A DNA stretch of 64,000 bases from Ciborinia camelliae (lineage: Eukaryota; Ascomycota; Leotiomycetes; Helotiales; Sclerotiniaceae). The stretch covers positions 62,001 to 126,000 of the forward strand of contig JANPYM010000009.1 of the NCBI GenBank assembly GCA_025890175.1, read 5' to 3'. Positions 23,121 to 36,077 of the stretch are shown here, in pieces. The stretch's first letter is position 1, and each line of letters opens with the position of its first letter. The notes beneath the pieces are model-generated. The model saw only the letters and a program-made list of their open reading frames with translations. It did no database searches and was not told the origin of the DNA. Position numbers and translations under genes: made by a program.

Positions 23121-24832
23121 GTTTTATTGATGAAAGATAGTTTGGTCTTGAACTGGAGAGTTATTTGTGAACCTTAGATAGAGTGCTGAGCTGAATGTGT
23201 TCTTGGCTGAGGATATTCACACCTTTTTATCCTCAAGTGGCCCCCTCTTTGCCGAGCCACCTAAGCTTCAATGGCACTGGGTCTTGATCTTTAGGAATCG
23301 CATTTTTAGTTGCTTCATCTGAGGATCGGGATGATCTCGATCTTTTGACCGATAATTCGGAAGTCTATTGGCTCTCAAGATACCGACCCGCCATCTCTGT
23401 CTTAATTCGAAACAATATTACGAATATCAACCACCAGGTCAACCGTGATGTGATATTGATAGGCAGCCTTCTTCCTAAATGGGCTTGCACTTCTTCTAAT
23501 GGCCACCTCTTACTATCGATAACTGTATGAGGGGGTGTAGGTTCAGGCAGCAAAATGCCTTCGGGGAGAGATTTCAATTTATTGGATACAGAGTGGATGG
23601 CGCCACAGCTTGAGGCAAACCTCAATGGACTTTGTTGACTTTCCAAACGAATCCGACACTTTGCCCAATTTGTCTCTCCATCGGTAACAAAGACCCCCTT
23701 CGACACTTGTCAAGGCATGGCCATCGCTATCACTATAGCAGACTTTTAAAACACCATACGAAAACATATATTCATGTGATGTCATAGATTATGTTGAAAT
23801 CTCTTCACAAATCCTCGTCAGTTCGCATTAGCTAATGGATTCATCTCACGCTCAAGAGACGGGTTTGAAAATAGTTTAGTTCTACGCCGCCATGAAGATC
23901 AGGCGCCAAATTAGACAGATGCTCCTTCTCAAACCAGGCATGGGCGCTTAGCCAAGGCTAGTATTACCAACAATGGCTTGGAGCAAGAGCTCCATACAGC
24001 AGGGTATATTGAGGGGATACATGTAGAAAGTAGCGCTTCGAACGTCTTTGATATGGATATCAGAGCTCTGATTGCCTAGAGACGGAATGGAGAGCTATTC
24101 CATGTTTTTGTTTTTACATTTAGTGTTCCTCGAGCTTGAACTCCTGCACTGGTGGAAAATGCCATCATTTCGTTTAGGGTTGCTGTATTTGTAGTCATGT
24201 AAGCGAGAAGGTATCAAGATCGGCCGTGGTATTCTGAGGCATGCTGTGCCGTGCAATATCAAGATCTGGATCTCTACTGGAGTTCGGCAGCTCGCTCGAT
24301 CTACACATCCCTGGATGGCATAGATTTAAAAGCCATTAATCTGTCCCAATAAGCCGCCATAATCGCCATGTAATCATATGTCGAGGGTCACAACAACGGT
24401 TGATATTCTATGCGTAAGAGTAATCAACTGTAGTCACTTATCATGAGAATGAGTCCAAAGTAATGATGGGGGATGCCATGGGGAGGACTCAGTCGTTAAC
24501 GCACCACCAAGTAAGAATAGGTAATATATGTAAGCTTATATCGAGGTCAGTATCACGCTGAAACACTTGAAACGCTTGAAGCAAGATGGAAAGAATTGAT
24601 GAAAGCTGGATAATGAATTGCAACTTCTTAATTTTCAATTGGATAGTGGCCATTTTGAATTACTCCATCATCAAATGGATAGAAAATGCGAGATTTTAGA
24701 ATGCAAGAATTTAAGAGAAGGAAGCAACCCCGCGGTAGCACGTGATCATATTGATTCGCGTCTCACTATCACATTCCGGCGCGTCTACCCAAACTTGGAC
24801 AATTGGACAACTGAACAACCTCAACAACAAAA
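23121..24832. other. Intergenic with possible decayed coding fragment
   Basis: This region holds the hydrophobin promoter and the FTA4 promoter. A minus-strand open frame at 23706-23365 is listed separately. The stretch 23800-24600 shows no recognisable coding. Confidence 0.5.
23365..23706 (-). pseudogene. Unrecognised coding-like fragment, frame broken
   Basis: An open frame of about 113 codons without an ATG start contains FVTDGETNWAKCRIRLES and a hydrophobic stretch near its end (LTWWLIFVILF). Upstream coding-like sequence (SYGVLKVCYSDSDGHA) sits in another frame at 23785-23708, so the two pieces would need a frameshift or intron to join. I do not recognise a family. It may be a gene relic or chance frame; no start or splice pair is convincing. 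Confidence 0.25.
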
Positions 24833-25597
24833 ATGGACTCCAACGAGCCTACAATAATTGATCTCAAGACATCATTCTTACGCGCACAAATTCTTGCACT
24901 CTCTCAACCTCTTCATCCATCTCAAGACTGGCAAGCTTCTATCCCGGAGGAAGAGAATACTTTGCGACAACGCGCAATCGACGAAGCATTGTTCAAGCTC
25001 AACACCATCTTAAAGCAACATAATAAGATTAGTTATCCTCCACAGGCTCGGCGACATGTTGCGGAACAGGTCGATCAATTATATTGGGCGGCTGGGGAGA
25101 GAGATTTGAATGTTAACAGGGAGGAATGGAATGAGAAGGGCGCGGATTATCGTGAGTTCCATCATTTTAGTGGATTGGTGGGTTTGGGCTAACTGATTGC
25201 CTAATTGGCAGGCTTATCAACCAACATCGAAAAACTGCCAGAAGAATGGAGCGAAGAAGCAGAAACGAGAGCACCGACGCAAGCCGCGAAATATAAAGAG
25301 CTACAGAGTAAATTGATGGAATTGAATGAGAAGCGAAGAGCCGCAAAGGAGAGACTTGAACAATTTAAAACAGCGAAGAAATTACTAGAACCATTTGATG
25401 AGGCGGAGAAGAATGTTCAAGAGAATCTCGTTACGAAAAACGGGGAAGTGGAAAAGGAATTAGAAAGGATGAGAATGTTGATGTTGAGAGTCGAAAGGGG
25501 AATTGTGGGGCTGGAAGGAAGGGATGGAGAGGATCATATGGATGTTGATTTTCAGGAGGATGATAGGGAGAAGCTAAGGTTCTTAGGAATTACATAA
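24833..25597 (+). CDS. FTA4: Kinetochore protein Fta4 (Sim4/inner kinetochore complex subunit)
   Basis: Exons are 24833-25151 and 25212-25597 (60-bp intron, GTGAGT, branch GGCTAAC, GGCAG), giving 234 aa. The N-terminus has the family pattern TIIDLKTSFLRAQILALSQP followed by a tryptophan-containing DW motif. The second half is a long charged coiled coil (about residues 115-210) rich in Lys, Glu and Leu, ending in an acidic tail with DVDFQEDD. Fta4 belongs to the Sim4 complex, the fission yeast counterpart of the constitutive centromere-associated network, and helps link CENP-A chromatin to the outer kinetochore. Length and architecture fit the fungal family. It lies about 8 kb from the shugoshin and Dad2 genes, which act in the same process. 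Confidence 0.82.
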
Positions 25598-28500
25598 TGG
25601 GATTAGGCTTTCTTGAAGGCTTTCCCCTAGAGGATTTGATGGCCTTTCTTATGTGGGTTTTTCTGATACCCTTGATCTTTCTTGTATTTATCACTTCTCC
25701 AGATATCAATGCCAAAGCCAAAAGAATTTACGAATTCGATAAACGAAACACCCTATAGAAGCTCCAAGTTCACAAGCACAAACCAGCTTCTATTCAATAC
25801 CAGCACCTCCTTTCCCACAACCCCCAGGACTACACGCCATGAATATTATTTTCCAAACCAGCGTTCCATGTACAGATATAGAAGCCTCGAATAGTTCTAC
25901 GCGACCATTTTAAAGCCTCTAGGCTACAAAATATCGGCCGAAACCCGTAACAAGGTATTTGTTAGAGAAAGATTGCAATCTTGCCCTGACGGAGCAACTG
26001 GCGACCTACCCAAATATACACGGTCTCCATTGCTGACTTCGAAGACAATGCCATTGGAGCGATATATCTGAAATCATGGCGGCTTAACCTCATGAAATTA
26101 CCTGTTCCGCTTAATGGATCAATGATTGATCATAGGCATGGTTTATTTGACAGTGCTATAAAGACTTTTGTTGTGAAGATGATGGGAGGGTCATTGGTGT
26201 TCGTGGTGGGTCTGTTTTTTTTTGGCGTTGAGGTGGGGTGAGGTGCGGTTATATAAGAGATGGATGGGAGAATTTGGGTTATGTCTGGAATTTTGAAAGA
26301 ATGGACTACCAGTCGAAGTTGAGGCCAAGCCAGCATCTATCTATAGATTAAATTTTAGGATAGGTATTTTATCTTGGGGTCAAATTTTCTTTCGATGGTT
26401 TAAGGGGTCTCGGTTAGAGTCAGAGTCAGTCTATCGATGATGTCAAGCACACTAAGTGTTCTTTCACTTCTAACGGAACCGGTCCAGCGAGCGCTAAGGT
26501 TCTGTTCCGATTGTCTATCTAGCGTTATTTTAGTTAGTGGATAAGTAGCAAGATCGGTAGGTAGATAGGGATCGGACTTTACTTGTTCTTTCCTGTCTCA
26601 TAGTACAGTCAGTAAAGCTAATCTTACAAATCAAGTAAGATAGTAATTCTATAGCATATCTATAGTTAACTTCTGTCTGTATTCAGTTCGTTTGGTTTAT
26701 CTAGTCTGTAGCGTAGTTCGGATTACTTGTGATTGGATTGCATTGCATTGCATTGCATTTGATTTTAAATCTCGTTCGTCTCCAGAATTACTTGTAGACG
26801 AGTGCTTAGGGCTAATTACCTAATATTTGATAATTTATGTATGCTCATGGACTAGGGACTTGATACTGATATTTACACCTTTAGAAATTTCATTTGAAGG
26901 GAAGAAAACACTCGAAAGTTGTTCCGAGGGATAGGTATTTGGCCCTAATATACATCCTACCAAATTCACTTCGTTTACACCCAAGATTAATGTATTTAAG
27001 AACTATCACATCTCAATATCCATAATCTTTTCATAGACCTGAAATATGATGAGGAGACAATTCGAATTTCCTTTAGGAAAGTAGAGATGTGGGAGATGCG
27101 GTATCCAACTACTGTAAGACACATGAGCAAGAGACCCTGGGTACGCTCGCATGTTAATCTTGTATCGGGGGTGGTGATATCATAGCGATGATGATAAAAA
27201 GAAAAGAGATAATAAAAGGATGACTGCCTCACTCAGAAGAGAGTCATGTCGGCAACGATAATAAATACTAAGTGCCAGTTTCGACGATGATTTGCCTCAT
27301 ATTATATCGAATTTGACAGTCAATATTTCATTTGGGATTGGGACTTACTCTTTTGCTCGGCTCGGCTTGTCGCTCAAACTTGAATATTGTGCTGAACGAG
27401 GGTGGATGCAAAATTTTGGACTTCAAGTCAGCCATGTTTGATACTTACTCCATGTCTTTATGTGTTTTTAATGCTTGTATAAGGTGCAAAATTAGTTGAG
27501 CTTATATACTCGTATACTGCGTGTGGAAATTGAAGAGTGGATAACAATATTCACCTGATTTTTTATTTTGGTTAGGGCAAAATCAGTTGACTTAAATTTG
27601 AGTATGAGAGTATATATTATGAAATCAATGAGTGCTTGTGTTTTTTAATATGGTTGCGACTAGGTTCCAGACATTGAGTGTCGAATCTGGGATGGCATGG
27701 AAGCCACAGTATTTTGGAACTTTGTGGAAGTGATGCCGGGTTCGTTATGTCTACAGTGATTTCGCTGTCTCTAGTATATGCCATGATTGCCATTATATAC
27801 TTCTTACTTCTCATGACAATACGGGGGCTTATGACAATACGTTTCCCGCCAAGCCGTTCCACTGTCATCGATGAAAGTTGTATTTCCGAGGAAGTCTATG
27901 GTGGTCTTAAAGTCTTCTAAGATTCAGCGTAACGAAGAAGCATCTACATCTAATCATGTTGTGGGTTTATAGGCGGAAGACTCTTATTCTCACGGCTTAT
28001 TAAATGGGCTAATTTGATGGGCCCAGAGCTGCAGGTGGTATCTGAACATCCAAAGTGTCTGGATGATGAAGTCGGTGAAATATGTGTATAAATGCATAGG
28101 TAGTCCTAGTTTCCTATGTTTCGAGAAAGTTAGAACCCAATTTACAACGATAAATCATGTGCCTCGCAAGCTTTGAAAGAAATATACCTACCTAGGTAGG
28201 TATTGGTCTCCGCTGCTCAGCCTAGAGAGGTCCGTAAATCAAAGCGCTGATGTAGGTATGAATAGGAGAGATGGTGTTTTGAAAATTATGAACAGAATTC
28301 ATGGCAGCGGATTCATGACATTATTTCCAACAGTAGATTCGTGTCACTCTCATCACATTATGCTATTGCTGTCGAAAGGAGTAGAGTGTCCAATAAAACA
28401 TCAAGGATACAACAAACAACAACACATGGAGAAAGATAAATAACACAAACCAAATCTGTGATGTAATCCTAGGTACAAAGGGCTCTCTCTTATATGAGAT

Positions 28501-31500
28501 TTTATTCATTGGCTTGGGAATATATTTTTGGTGTACATGATACTTCTCCAATAGATTTTGAAGTGATGTACCTAAGGTAGCTCTTGTACTCAAGAGTCAA
28601 AACCGCTCATGATTCACTCGAAGCTTTTAAAATTGTGGATAACATTACCTCTCAGACCAGATGTAGCAATCATATCGAATGAAAAGATCTTCAACTCGAT
28701 ATAAAACATGGAATGCTCACTGATCATGATTAACTTGGAGCTTAAACAATAACCGCCAGGTGGGCATTTGGAAAGAATCGAAGATGAAAAGTTAGTCTTC
28801 GTACGTACCATTAGAGAATAATCACAGGAGTGCATCTTGCCACTTGGTATGCTGCAAGATGAAGATATGAGAGTTCTGATATAGAAGCCGAGCAAAAGTG
28901 CAATGATAGATAAAGACTTGAATTTTGCTTGTAACAACGAATTGTCATCTCAACTCATCAATATCTTTGGTGGAATTCTGCTCTCCATGACCGCCAGAAA
29001 CATGGCAGAATTGAGAATATTGTCGACAAAAAAGAGCACACAACCAGAAACTGTATCATAATATTTAAATCTACAATAAAATAAGTAAACACAAAGTCAT
29101 AAGTTTGTTTACTCTATAGCAGCACAATCAAACCAGGTCGCAACCATTAAATACCTATTCCCCATCCTCCACAACCAACCAAAAACCCCCCAGAGCAAAT
29201 ATCCTATATAACTTCAAGTTTGTGTACTTCCATCACCAAACATATCCCCGTGGTACAGTGGTCTACGCCTCCACCTACGCCATAGTAATCGGGGCCCTCT
29301 CAATCGGGCCAACTAGGGGACAGTTTGGTACAGTCATCTTATAGTACAGAGTTGATTGGGACTTTCTGGGCTTCATAGCTCGTTTGAGGTTTTGCCATTT
29401 TGCTCGTTGATTTTTTTTTTTCCTTTTGAGGTGTATATATTCTTTTTGCTTCGGTTGGGCAAGAGAGCTTCAAGATCTGGTTTTTGTGGGGCCTTTTTAT
29501 GGCGACGATGAGGTTTGTAGTGAGAAGCGAGATGATTGTGAGGTCGCATGTGGGTACCGAGTGAATTATTGAAGGTTCTCACTTTTTGGCGCGACGAGCG
29601 ACAATCGGAATGAGAGGTGAATCCACTGCTGTCCTTCAGATTGGAATTTGCAATTTCAGGGAAGATTGTACATTTTTTTCTTCTAGCTATTGTTGATTCA
29701 TGCCCAGGAGCAGATTCGGTAGTAAAAGGATTTTACACCCGCCACCATCACGTCCACACCGCTACCTATGACATGAAAATAAAAGACAACAACAACCAAG
29801 TGATCATAAATATCGACGGCGGGATGTAACCTCATGAGAAGCACTTTCGAGACACCCAACGACGAGTTGAGGTCACAATATTTAGCGATTCTGTTTTCGG
29901 ATTACCAGAAGTCTTTCTCATCTGCACCCATACCTGTGTGGAATACACGTCTTTGAAACCATGCTCCATAAACGCAATTGTCTACGCTCTGTCTCTCTTC
30001 ATGGTGCTTTTATCCAAAAGGAAAAAATAAATTGAGGATCAGAACAGAAGGACTGACTCACTACCGCCACCAGGTATTTAGAAATTCACTACTGATACCC
30101 TTGCCTACTACTTATATCTTGTAATCTGCTCCCAACTGCAAAAGCCAAAAACAAGTTCTACAACCATCAATTTCTTGCGTATAGGAGTACTTATGTCCGA
30201 GCTGCAAAGATAGCTTTTCAACCCTCAAAATGGATGGACAAATCTACTACAAAACTCTCGGACTAGACGCCGCCTCAAAGCCATCATGTCTATAAATCAA
30301 GACTGCCTAACAACATATGCTTACCCTTGTTCGTCATCCCAAAGCCCATACCGCCTTCATTGCTCGTATGAATATCTAAGCAACCAAGAACCTCCTATCC
30401 AGTATGGTCAAAGCCATCATGATGCCCGTGAGGCCTTCACTGTCACTATTCTCCGCTATCATATATAACCGTTGATCGGTAACTAATAATGACAATGACA
30501 TCACAACTGTGTTTCGACAACATAGCGCTCTATAAACTACTTATTTTCTCCGGGCTACATGAGATCAGAGCGCACAATTCTGCCAGCTGCCCATGAGAAA
30601 ATGGTGCTACAAGCATAGAAGTTGGTGTTGCATCCTTCTGTGTACAATTTACAAGCTCATATCACTCTTATCTAGAGACTACTCTAGTCCTAAACATAGA
30701 TTTTCTCCCAGTAATGCTAGGAGTATTAAGATGCCAGTGAGAATAAATGGAACCCACATGGGAATCACTTTATACACAGAATAATTGAGAGCAAATATTG
30801 AAGAATGTATTGTTGCTATCGAAACAGCTCACCCAAGATAATATTATAATATGGAAAGTAGAGATTAATAAATAGGTTACTACTATCCAATGGCTAATTC
30901 TCAGAGCAATTCTGAAAACAAAGGGTTAGGGTTATAAATCAATGATATCTAAGACAGAAGCCAAGACTAGGAGAGAGCAGTACAAGAAGTAGCTTAAGTA
31001 TCACCTGCAGGTTATTGCCATCTAAAAGATAAAACCAGAAATAAATAACATCAAAAGCAGAGATTATAAATAGATAATTATTATTGAATAGCTAAGGTTT
31101 AGGTAGAGTAATATAAAAGCAAAAAGTACGGGATAGATTATTGATATCTAAAAGTCAAAGCTAAAAGCTGGTGTGATCTAAAATAGACAATGAATACCTC
31201 AAACTATTATTGTCTACGCATAGATTCAGAAATAAGTTATCTCAAGGGAAAAAGAGAAGTTCAAGCTTATAGTATCAAATCTGTATTTGAGAAGTCCTTG
31301 TCCATCACATTTTAACAGTCAATCAAAGCCCTAGTATATCTAATTCTAGACAAAAGCACCTAGTGTATAAGGTACATTGAAACATGGGATATAGTTTTAT
31401 GGTATAATTATAGTAGAGTTCCATAATGTGCTAGATGTATTCAATCTAGAGGGCATATCCAGTTGATCAAAGGAGATAGCAACTATTCAATTCGCTAATA

Positions 31501-31778
31501 TCTTGGACTTTCTGGCTCTCCTTGAGCAGCCATGGTGAGGCTGTGTTCTTTTTGACATTCTTCCCACTTGGAACATTGTCCTTAAAACTTCAGATCAGAA
31601 CATGTCTAGAGTAGTGAATTTTTTCCCAATCTGATCAGGGGGTATTTATCTGACAGGTCATGCTTTAAAAAGACTTTCCTTTTCTTCAACAACTTCCAAG
31701 GTTCTTCTTTCTTTTCTCATCAACTCGTGACTCGGAAGAACAATCCACCGAGACCAGACAACTGACGCCCGGGCCACC
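25598..31778. other. Long intergenic region, no gene recognised
   Basis: Over 6 kb shows only short frames, most without ATG. A minus-strand frame at 28937-28614 has a hydrophobic segment and several cysteines (SSSCSIPSGKMHSCDYS), like a small secreted protein, but lacks an ATG and a credible first exon. A GCATT repeat lies at 26737-26759. The stretch 30800-31500 is AT-rich and may be an old degraded repeat. No RNA gene was recognised. Confidence 0.5.
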
Positions 31779-32714
31779 ATGTCTCTATCCCCATCACTCA
31801 AGAGCTTACAACTCTCTCCAGAACCAGCAAAATACGATCCCATTGTAACACCAAATTCCGAATTAATTACTGGAGCCGTTGAATACCCCACTCGAAAGTC
31901 AAGTCTCGCAAACCTACCAGCAGACAAGAAACCTACCACCATGACTTCCAGATTGGTTCTCGTTATTGGCGATCTGCACATCCCAGATCGAGCAATGGAT
32001 GTTCCCCAAAAGGTACTTTCCACATGGGCGTTGACTTTTGTGATTGACAAAAAAGCGCAATTGCTAATTAAATTGCCCTTACAGTTCAAGAAGCTCTTAA
32101 CACCAGGGAAGATCGGGCAGACACTCTGCCTCGGAAACCTTACCGATCGACAAACCTACGACTATCTCCGCTCCATTACCCCCGACCTCAAGATTGTCAA
32201 GGGACGTTACGACACGGAAGCTACCACCCTCCCACTCTCGCAAGTCGTTACACATGGATCTCTTCGCATTGGATTTGTCGAAGGATTTACGATTGTGGCG
32301 CCCAACGAGGTGGATTTGTTGACTGCCGAGGCCAACAAGTTGGACGTCGATGTTCTCTGCTGGGGAGGAACGCACAAGTTCGATGCATTTGAACTCGACA
32401 ACAAGTTCTTCATCAACCCCGGAAGTGCGACGGGTGCCATGACCACCGGTTGGATGGAGCCAGGAGAAGAGATTGTCCCAAGCTTCTGCTTGATGGATGT
32501 AAGTTTACTTCTTTATTGCTTTCCAATGCGCTTGGCAGATATGCCGTTTGAATATCGGAACTAACGCAAATTCTAGGTCCAAGGTCTGGGCTTGACCCTC
32601 TACGTTTACCAGTTGAGGACCAGCGAGAAGGGAGAGGAGAGCGTCTCGGTTGAGAAGATTTCCTATACCAAGGCCATTTCCTCGACCAAAGCCACCGCTT
32701 CCAGTTCCGCTTAA
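31779..32714 (+). CDS. VPS29: Vps29, retromer subunit with metallophosphoesterase fold
   Basis: Exons are 31779-32012, 32085-32498 and 32577-32714 with introns of 72 and 78 bp; all joins keep frame. Starting at 31779 gives 261 aa; starting at the downstream ATG (31941) gives 207 aa beginning MTSRLVLVIGDLHIPDR, the usual Vps29 N-terminus. Both ATGs sit in strong contexts (gccaccATG and accaccATG). Family motifs are GDLHIPDR, FKKLLTPGKIGQTLCLGNLT, IVKGRYDTE, NKFFINPGSATGA and the C-terminal LTLYVYQL strand. Vps29 binds Vps35 and acts in endosome-to-Golgi recycling; the phosphoesterase site serves as a protein-binding surface. The 54-residue N-terminal extension is Ser/Pro-rich and not part of the core family, so it may be an alternative form or a 5' leader. 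The C-terminal Ser/Lys/Ala tail is also non-conserved in type. Confidence 0.9.
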
Positions 32715-33267
32715 TGATACCCATTTGATACACCAATTTTACGTTTAAGGGTCTTTTCTGCTTTCGCGAGTTACAAAAGTACTTTTGGAGCATTTACTGG
32801 GGTTTGGATTTTTTTTTGCAAGATAATGAAATGATGGCATAACGATAGATATGACGGAGGGTGGAGGGTTAATACCAGGGGGATTGACTATTAAAGTCCT
32901 GCCATATTCATCCAGGGAGGTGAACGAATGAAAGCCAACTGGTTTATTAGATAGGGATGCGAAGATACCACCTTATAATGCAATCACATTTGTAGCGCAA
33001 GCTACACAATCAAGAACTAGATCGAATGGAAGAAAGTGTTCATTGATATCATATATTCCGCTTCATAATCATGAGAGAGAAAAGAACTAAACCTATTTTG
33101 CGCCATCCACCAGGGTATGCGCGTAGCATATCCTATTAAGAATCGCTCTAACTTCCATCACATCCAATTACTCCTGATCCAATCCATGGGAATCGATTCG
33201 ATCCAACGAAACACAAAAATTAAAGAATATTCTTCAAACAAAGACTGTCAATATCGTAACAGTCAAC
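32715..33267. other. Intergenic between convergent VPS29 and shugoshin genes
   Basis: These 553 bp hold the 3' flanks of both genes. No coding frame or repeat was recognised. Confidence 0.5.
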
Positions 33268-35653
33268 TCATAACATCATACTTCTCCTTCTCGCAGACAT
33301 CCTGTCACTTCTAGCAGCGGCAGCTGCTCCCGCAATACTAGCATTGCTAACGGATCTTCTCAATGATTTGTCCGAGTCCGTGGTATCTCTTTCCGATTCA
33401 GTTCCTGCAGCTGATGCACTTCTGGCCGAGGATGGCAATGCCGACTGTCTTCGCCTTGACATTGCTGATAAAGAGGCTGGTTCGGCAAAGGCGACGGTTC
33501 TTTTCCCAGGTTCAGATTCCTGATGTCCATTTGAATCTTCCGCCGGGATAGCTGAAGCTCTCCTGGAGAAACGCGATGTTGGTCTCTCAGCTTTCCCCGC
33601 CTTCCCAGCTTTCGGCGCCTCCTCTGAATCACGTTTGGGGGAACCTTGAAATTCATAGATATCCATATCCTCGAGCGAGGTCTTTATATCATCGCCTTTC
33701 ACAGATTGTTCCTTGGCCTTTGCTTTTATTTTCCTAGACTCTGCCAATAGCTCTGTGACTGATTTTGAACCCTCCATTCCAGAAGGCCCAGACTCTGTAA
33801 GATGCAAGATCGACTCGCGACGTCTTCTGTGATCTGTGATATTGCTTGACAGCATCTCGGGAATTTGAACAGGCATTTTGCTACCTAGAGGGCTTTGTTC
33901 TGCGTTTTGTGCAGCAGGTAGTCGTTTCCAGGCATCTTCTGCTTCGGGCTCTGATTTGATCTTGCTTGTTGTCATTGGCCCAGCTTCTCCTTCCACTTTG
34001 ACAGCACGAACTTTTCCATCAGCTGAAACAGCATTCACAAATTCTTTTCCTGGTCGGCGCATCTTGACTCGAAGGTTAGGTTCTGCATAACTGATCGAGC
34101 CTCGAGCTCGTCGGCTTGGTCGTTGGCCTTCCGCAGACTCCCTAATCTCCGAAGGAGGTGTCGTCTCTCGAGATTCTGCCGGAACGGTAGTCGACGAATG
34201 TGATGAGAGAGGTGAAAATATAGCGACTGGCGCAGGCGTTTCAGGCTCCTGCTGGATATTGAATTCCTCCAATTGAGGTTGTGCGACATGGGGAACAGGC
34301 TCGATGTTTTCTACTCTCTTATCCTCGATTGGCACTTCTTTCGAAAGGCACTCCTTAAACACGTTCAACTTTCCTGGCTTGGTGCCATCATGACTTGAAC
34401 TACTGGTGCTGTTGCCTTTCCTGGGAGAATTGTTCACGCTCTTTGCAGCCAGTACCTTTCTGTTGTTGTTATTGGGAGGCAAAGCCGGCCTATCTTTAGA
34501 CAATCCTTTAGAGGTCGCAACATCTTTCAATGGCTTCGTGTTCTCTTTGGCGGACGATACCACTGGTCTATTCTTCGTCCGTTCCTCGAAAGATACACGT
34601 GTAAACTGGAAATCGTCAATGTCGTTATTTGTAGGGTCCGGTCCCTCGTCATCTCTGGCGCTAAGCTTGCGCTTCGCACCAGATTTCAGTATTCCTGTAT
34701 TCTCCCGTGTTGTCTGTGGAGGTTCCGATCGGCTGTTTCTTCTGAGGTCAGATGCCATTATACTATCCTTGCGCTTCTTTCTCTGTTCAAGATTTGTTGA
34801 TATAATCGGGTCCAAGCAAAGCTCATCCTCTTTCTCGCTAACCAATTTATCTGCCAAATCAATCTTCACTGGATCCTCATCGACAAATTGTGATACCGGT
34901 GGCGGGCCAATGTCTGGCGAATCCGTTGTCTCTGCTACCACCTCAGCTAACATGTTCTCAATCTCTTGATGTCTGTGACGTATTAGCATATGCAATCTTG
35001 ATATTAAACAAGTGCATAACTTACTCCAAAGTTCTCCTGGGGTAGTATTTATTTTCCAAAATGGGCGGTAGTTTGCCATCTGGGCTACCAATATCTTGAC
35101 TTAACGAGGCCACATTCTTCCTTGGGGGCATTTTGCGCTCCGGACTTGCACCGTCCTCATTCAATGGAACCATGCTCTCCCACTCCTTTTCCTGGGTGCT
35201 ATGAAGAGTATTTGAAGTTGACCTCAATCCTCCCAACTGCCTTGGAAGATGTGGGGACCTCTTCCTCTCGGAAGATTCCTCTCCCAGGCCACTTATCAAA
35301 ACCCCAATCTCCAACAGTCTCTCCTCTAGCTGTGACTTGACAACATTCACTCTGTCTGCGACTCTTCTGGCCTTTCCATTGTCAATCTCGCTTCGAAGCC
35401 GTAAATTTTCCTCCCGGAGCTCAAGATTTTCGGCGAGAAGTTTGGAGGTTTCATTTTCAAGGCTTCGGATTCGAACTGCTTGAGAGGAATTGACAGATGC
35501 GATATCGCGGTTTTGTCGTTTGTACTTGCGCTTCACTATGATTGCATCAGCAAGACTCATCTCCATTTTTTCTAACCGTTATGAAGTGATTTTTGTGAAC
35601 TCACGAGATTCTATGCTCTCCAGGGAAGCCGCAGGCTCATTTAAGCGGGCCAT
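33268..35653 (-). CDS. SGO1: Shugoshin, centromeric cohesion protector
   Basis: Exons are 35653-35605, 35571-35025 and 34972-33268 with introns of 33 and 52 bp, giving 766 aa. The short first exon encodes MARLNEPAASLESIES, the typical fungal shugoshin start. Residues about 20-85 form the conserved N-terminal coiled coil (KRKYKRQNRDIASVNSSQ, then a Leu/Glu heptad region), which binds PP2A and dimerises. The C-terminal basic shugoshin motif RRARGSISYAEPNLRVKMRR lies at about 486-505 and binds phosphorylated H2A at centromeres. The middle is disordered and Ser/Pro/Lys-rich; a KEN box lies at about 341-343, a possible APC/C degron. The protein protects cohesin from separase and supports biorientation. 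It is divergent from DAD2 over 424 bp. The 33-bp first intron is very short but fits GTGAGT...GGTTAG. Confidence 0.9.
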
Positions 35654-36077
35654 ATGAGCTGGCAGTGCATGCGGCAGAGGTGATACAATTAATGGTATAG
35701 TATCAGATAGACGTGAGAAGCTTAAAGGTTTGCCTTGACAAGAATTTGGAAGCTACGACGAGGAATAGATAGAAAAATATGGATGATATCTTATGCTTCC
35801 TTGAACTGTTTGTGTACAGAGAAAAATTAGAGTGGATTGATTTGTTTACATTGAACTCAAAATAGTTAGGCTCGGAATATTGACGCTAGTATGAAAAAGG
35901 TGGAACCTAGCATCTGAAATGCTGGATTGATAGACCCACCCTGTGTTGTTCACGAATGGAGAAAGTTATTTCATATCAAATTCAATTACAAGCAAAGTAT
36001 TTAGGTACTCCATCTCTCTGCATTGAGGTCCAATATTTCAATTACAACACAAACGGCGCAAAGCAAAGATCACAACA
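35654..36077. promoter_or_regulatory. Bidirectional promoter of shugoshin and DAD2
   Basis: These 424 bp separate two divergently transcribed mitotic genes. A forkhead-type site (TTGTTTAC, reverse complement GTAAACA) lies at 35842-35849, roughly midway. Forkhead factors drive G2/M genes in yeasts; joint regulation here is inference from position and one short motif. Confidence 0.45.

Noticed and set aside
28614..28937. Small secreted Cys-containing protein
   Set aside because: No ATG and no credible upstream exon; kept only as a note in the intergenic entry.
29247..29300. tRNA-like A box (TGGTACAGTGG)
   Set aside because: No B box or cloverleaf follows at a proper distance.
30229..30290. 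Frame reading MDGQIYYKTLGLDAAS, similar to the start of a J domain
   Set aside because: A stop follows quickly and no HPD motif or further helices are found.
34406..34969. 187-codon plus-strand frame over shugoshin
   Set aside because: Antisense shadow of the shugoshin third exon; no domain.
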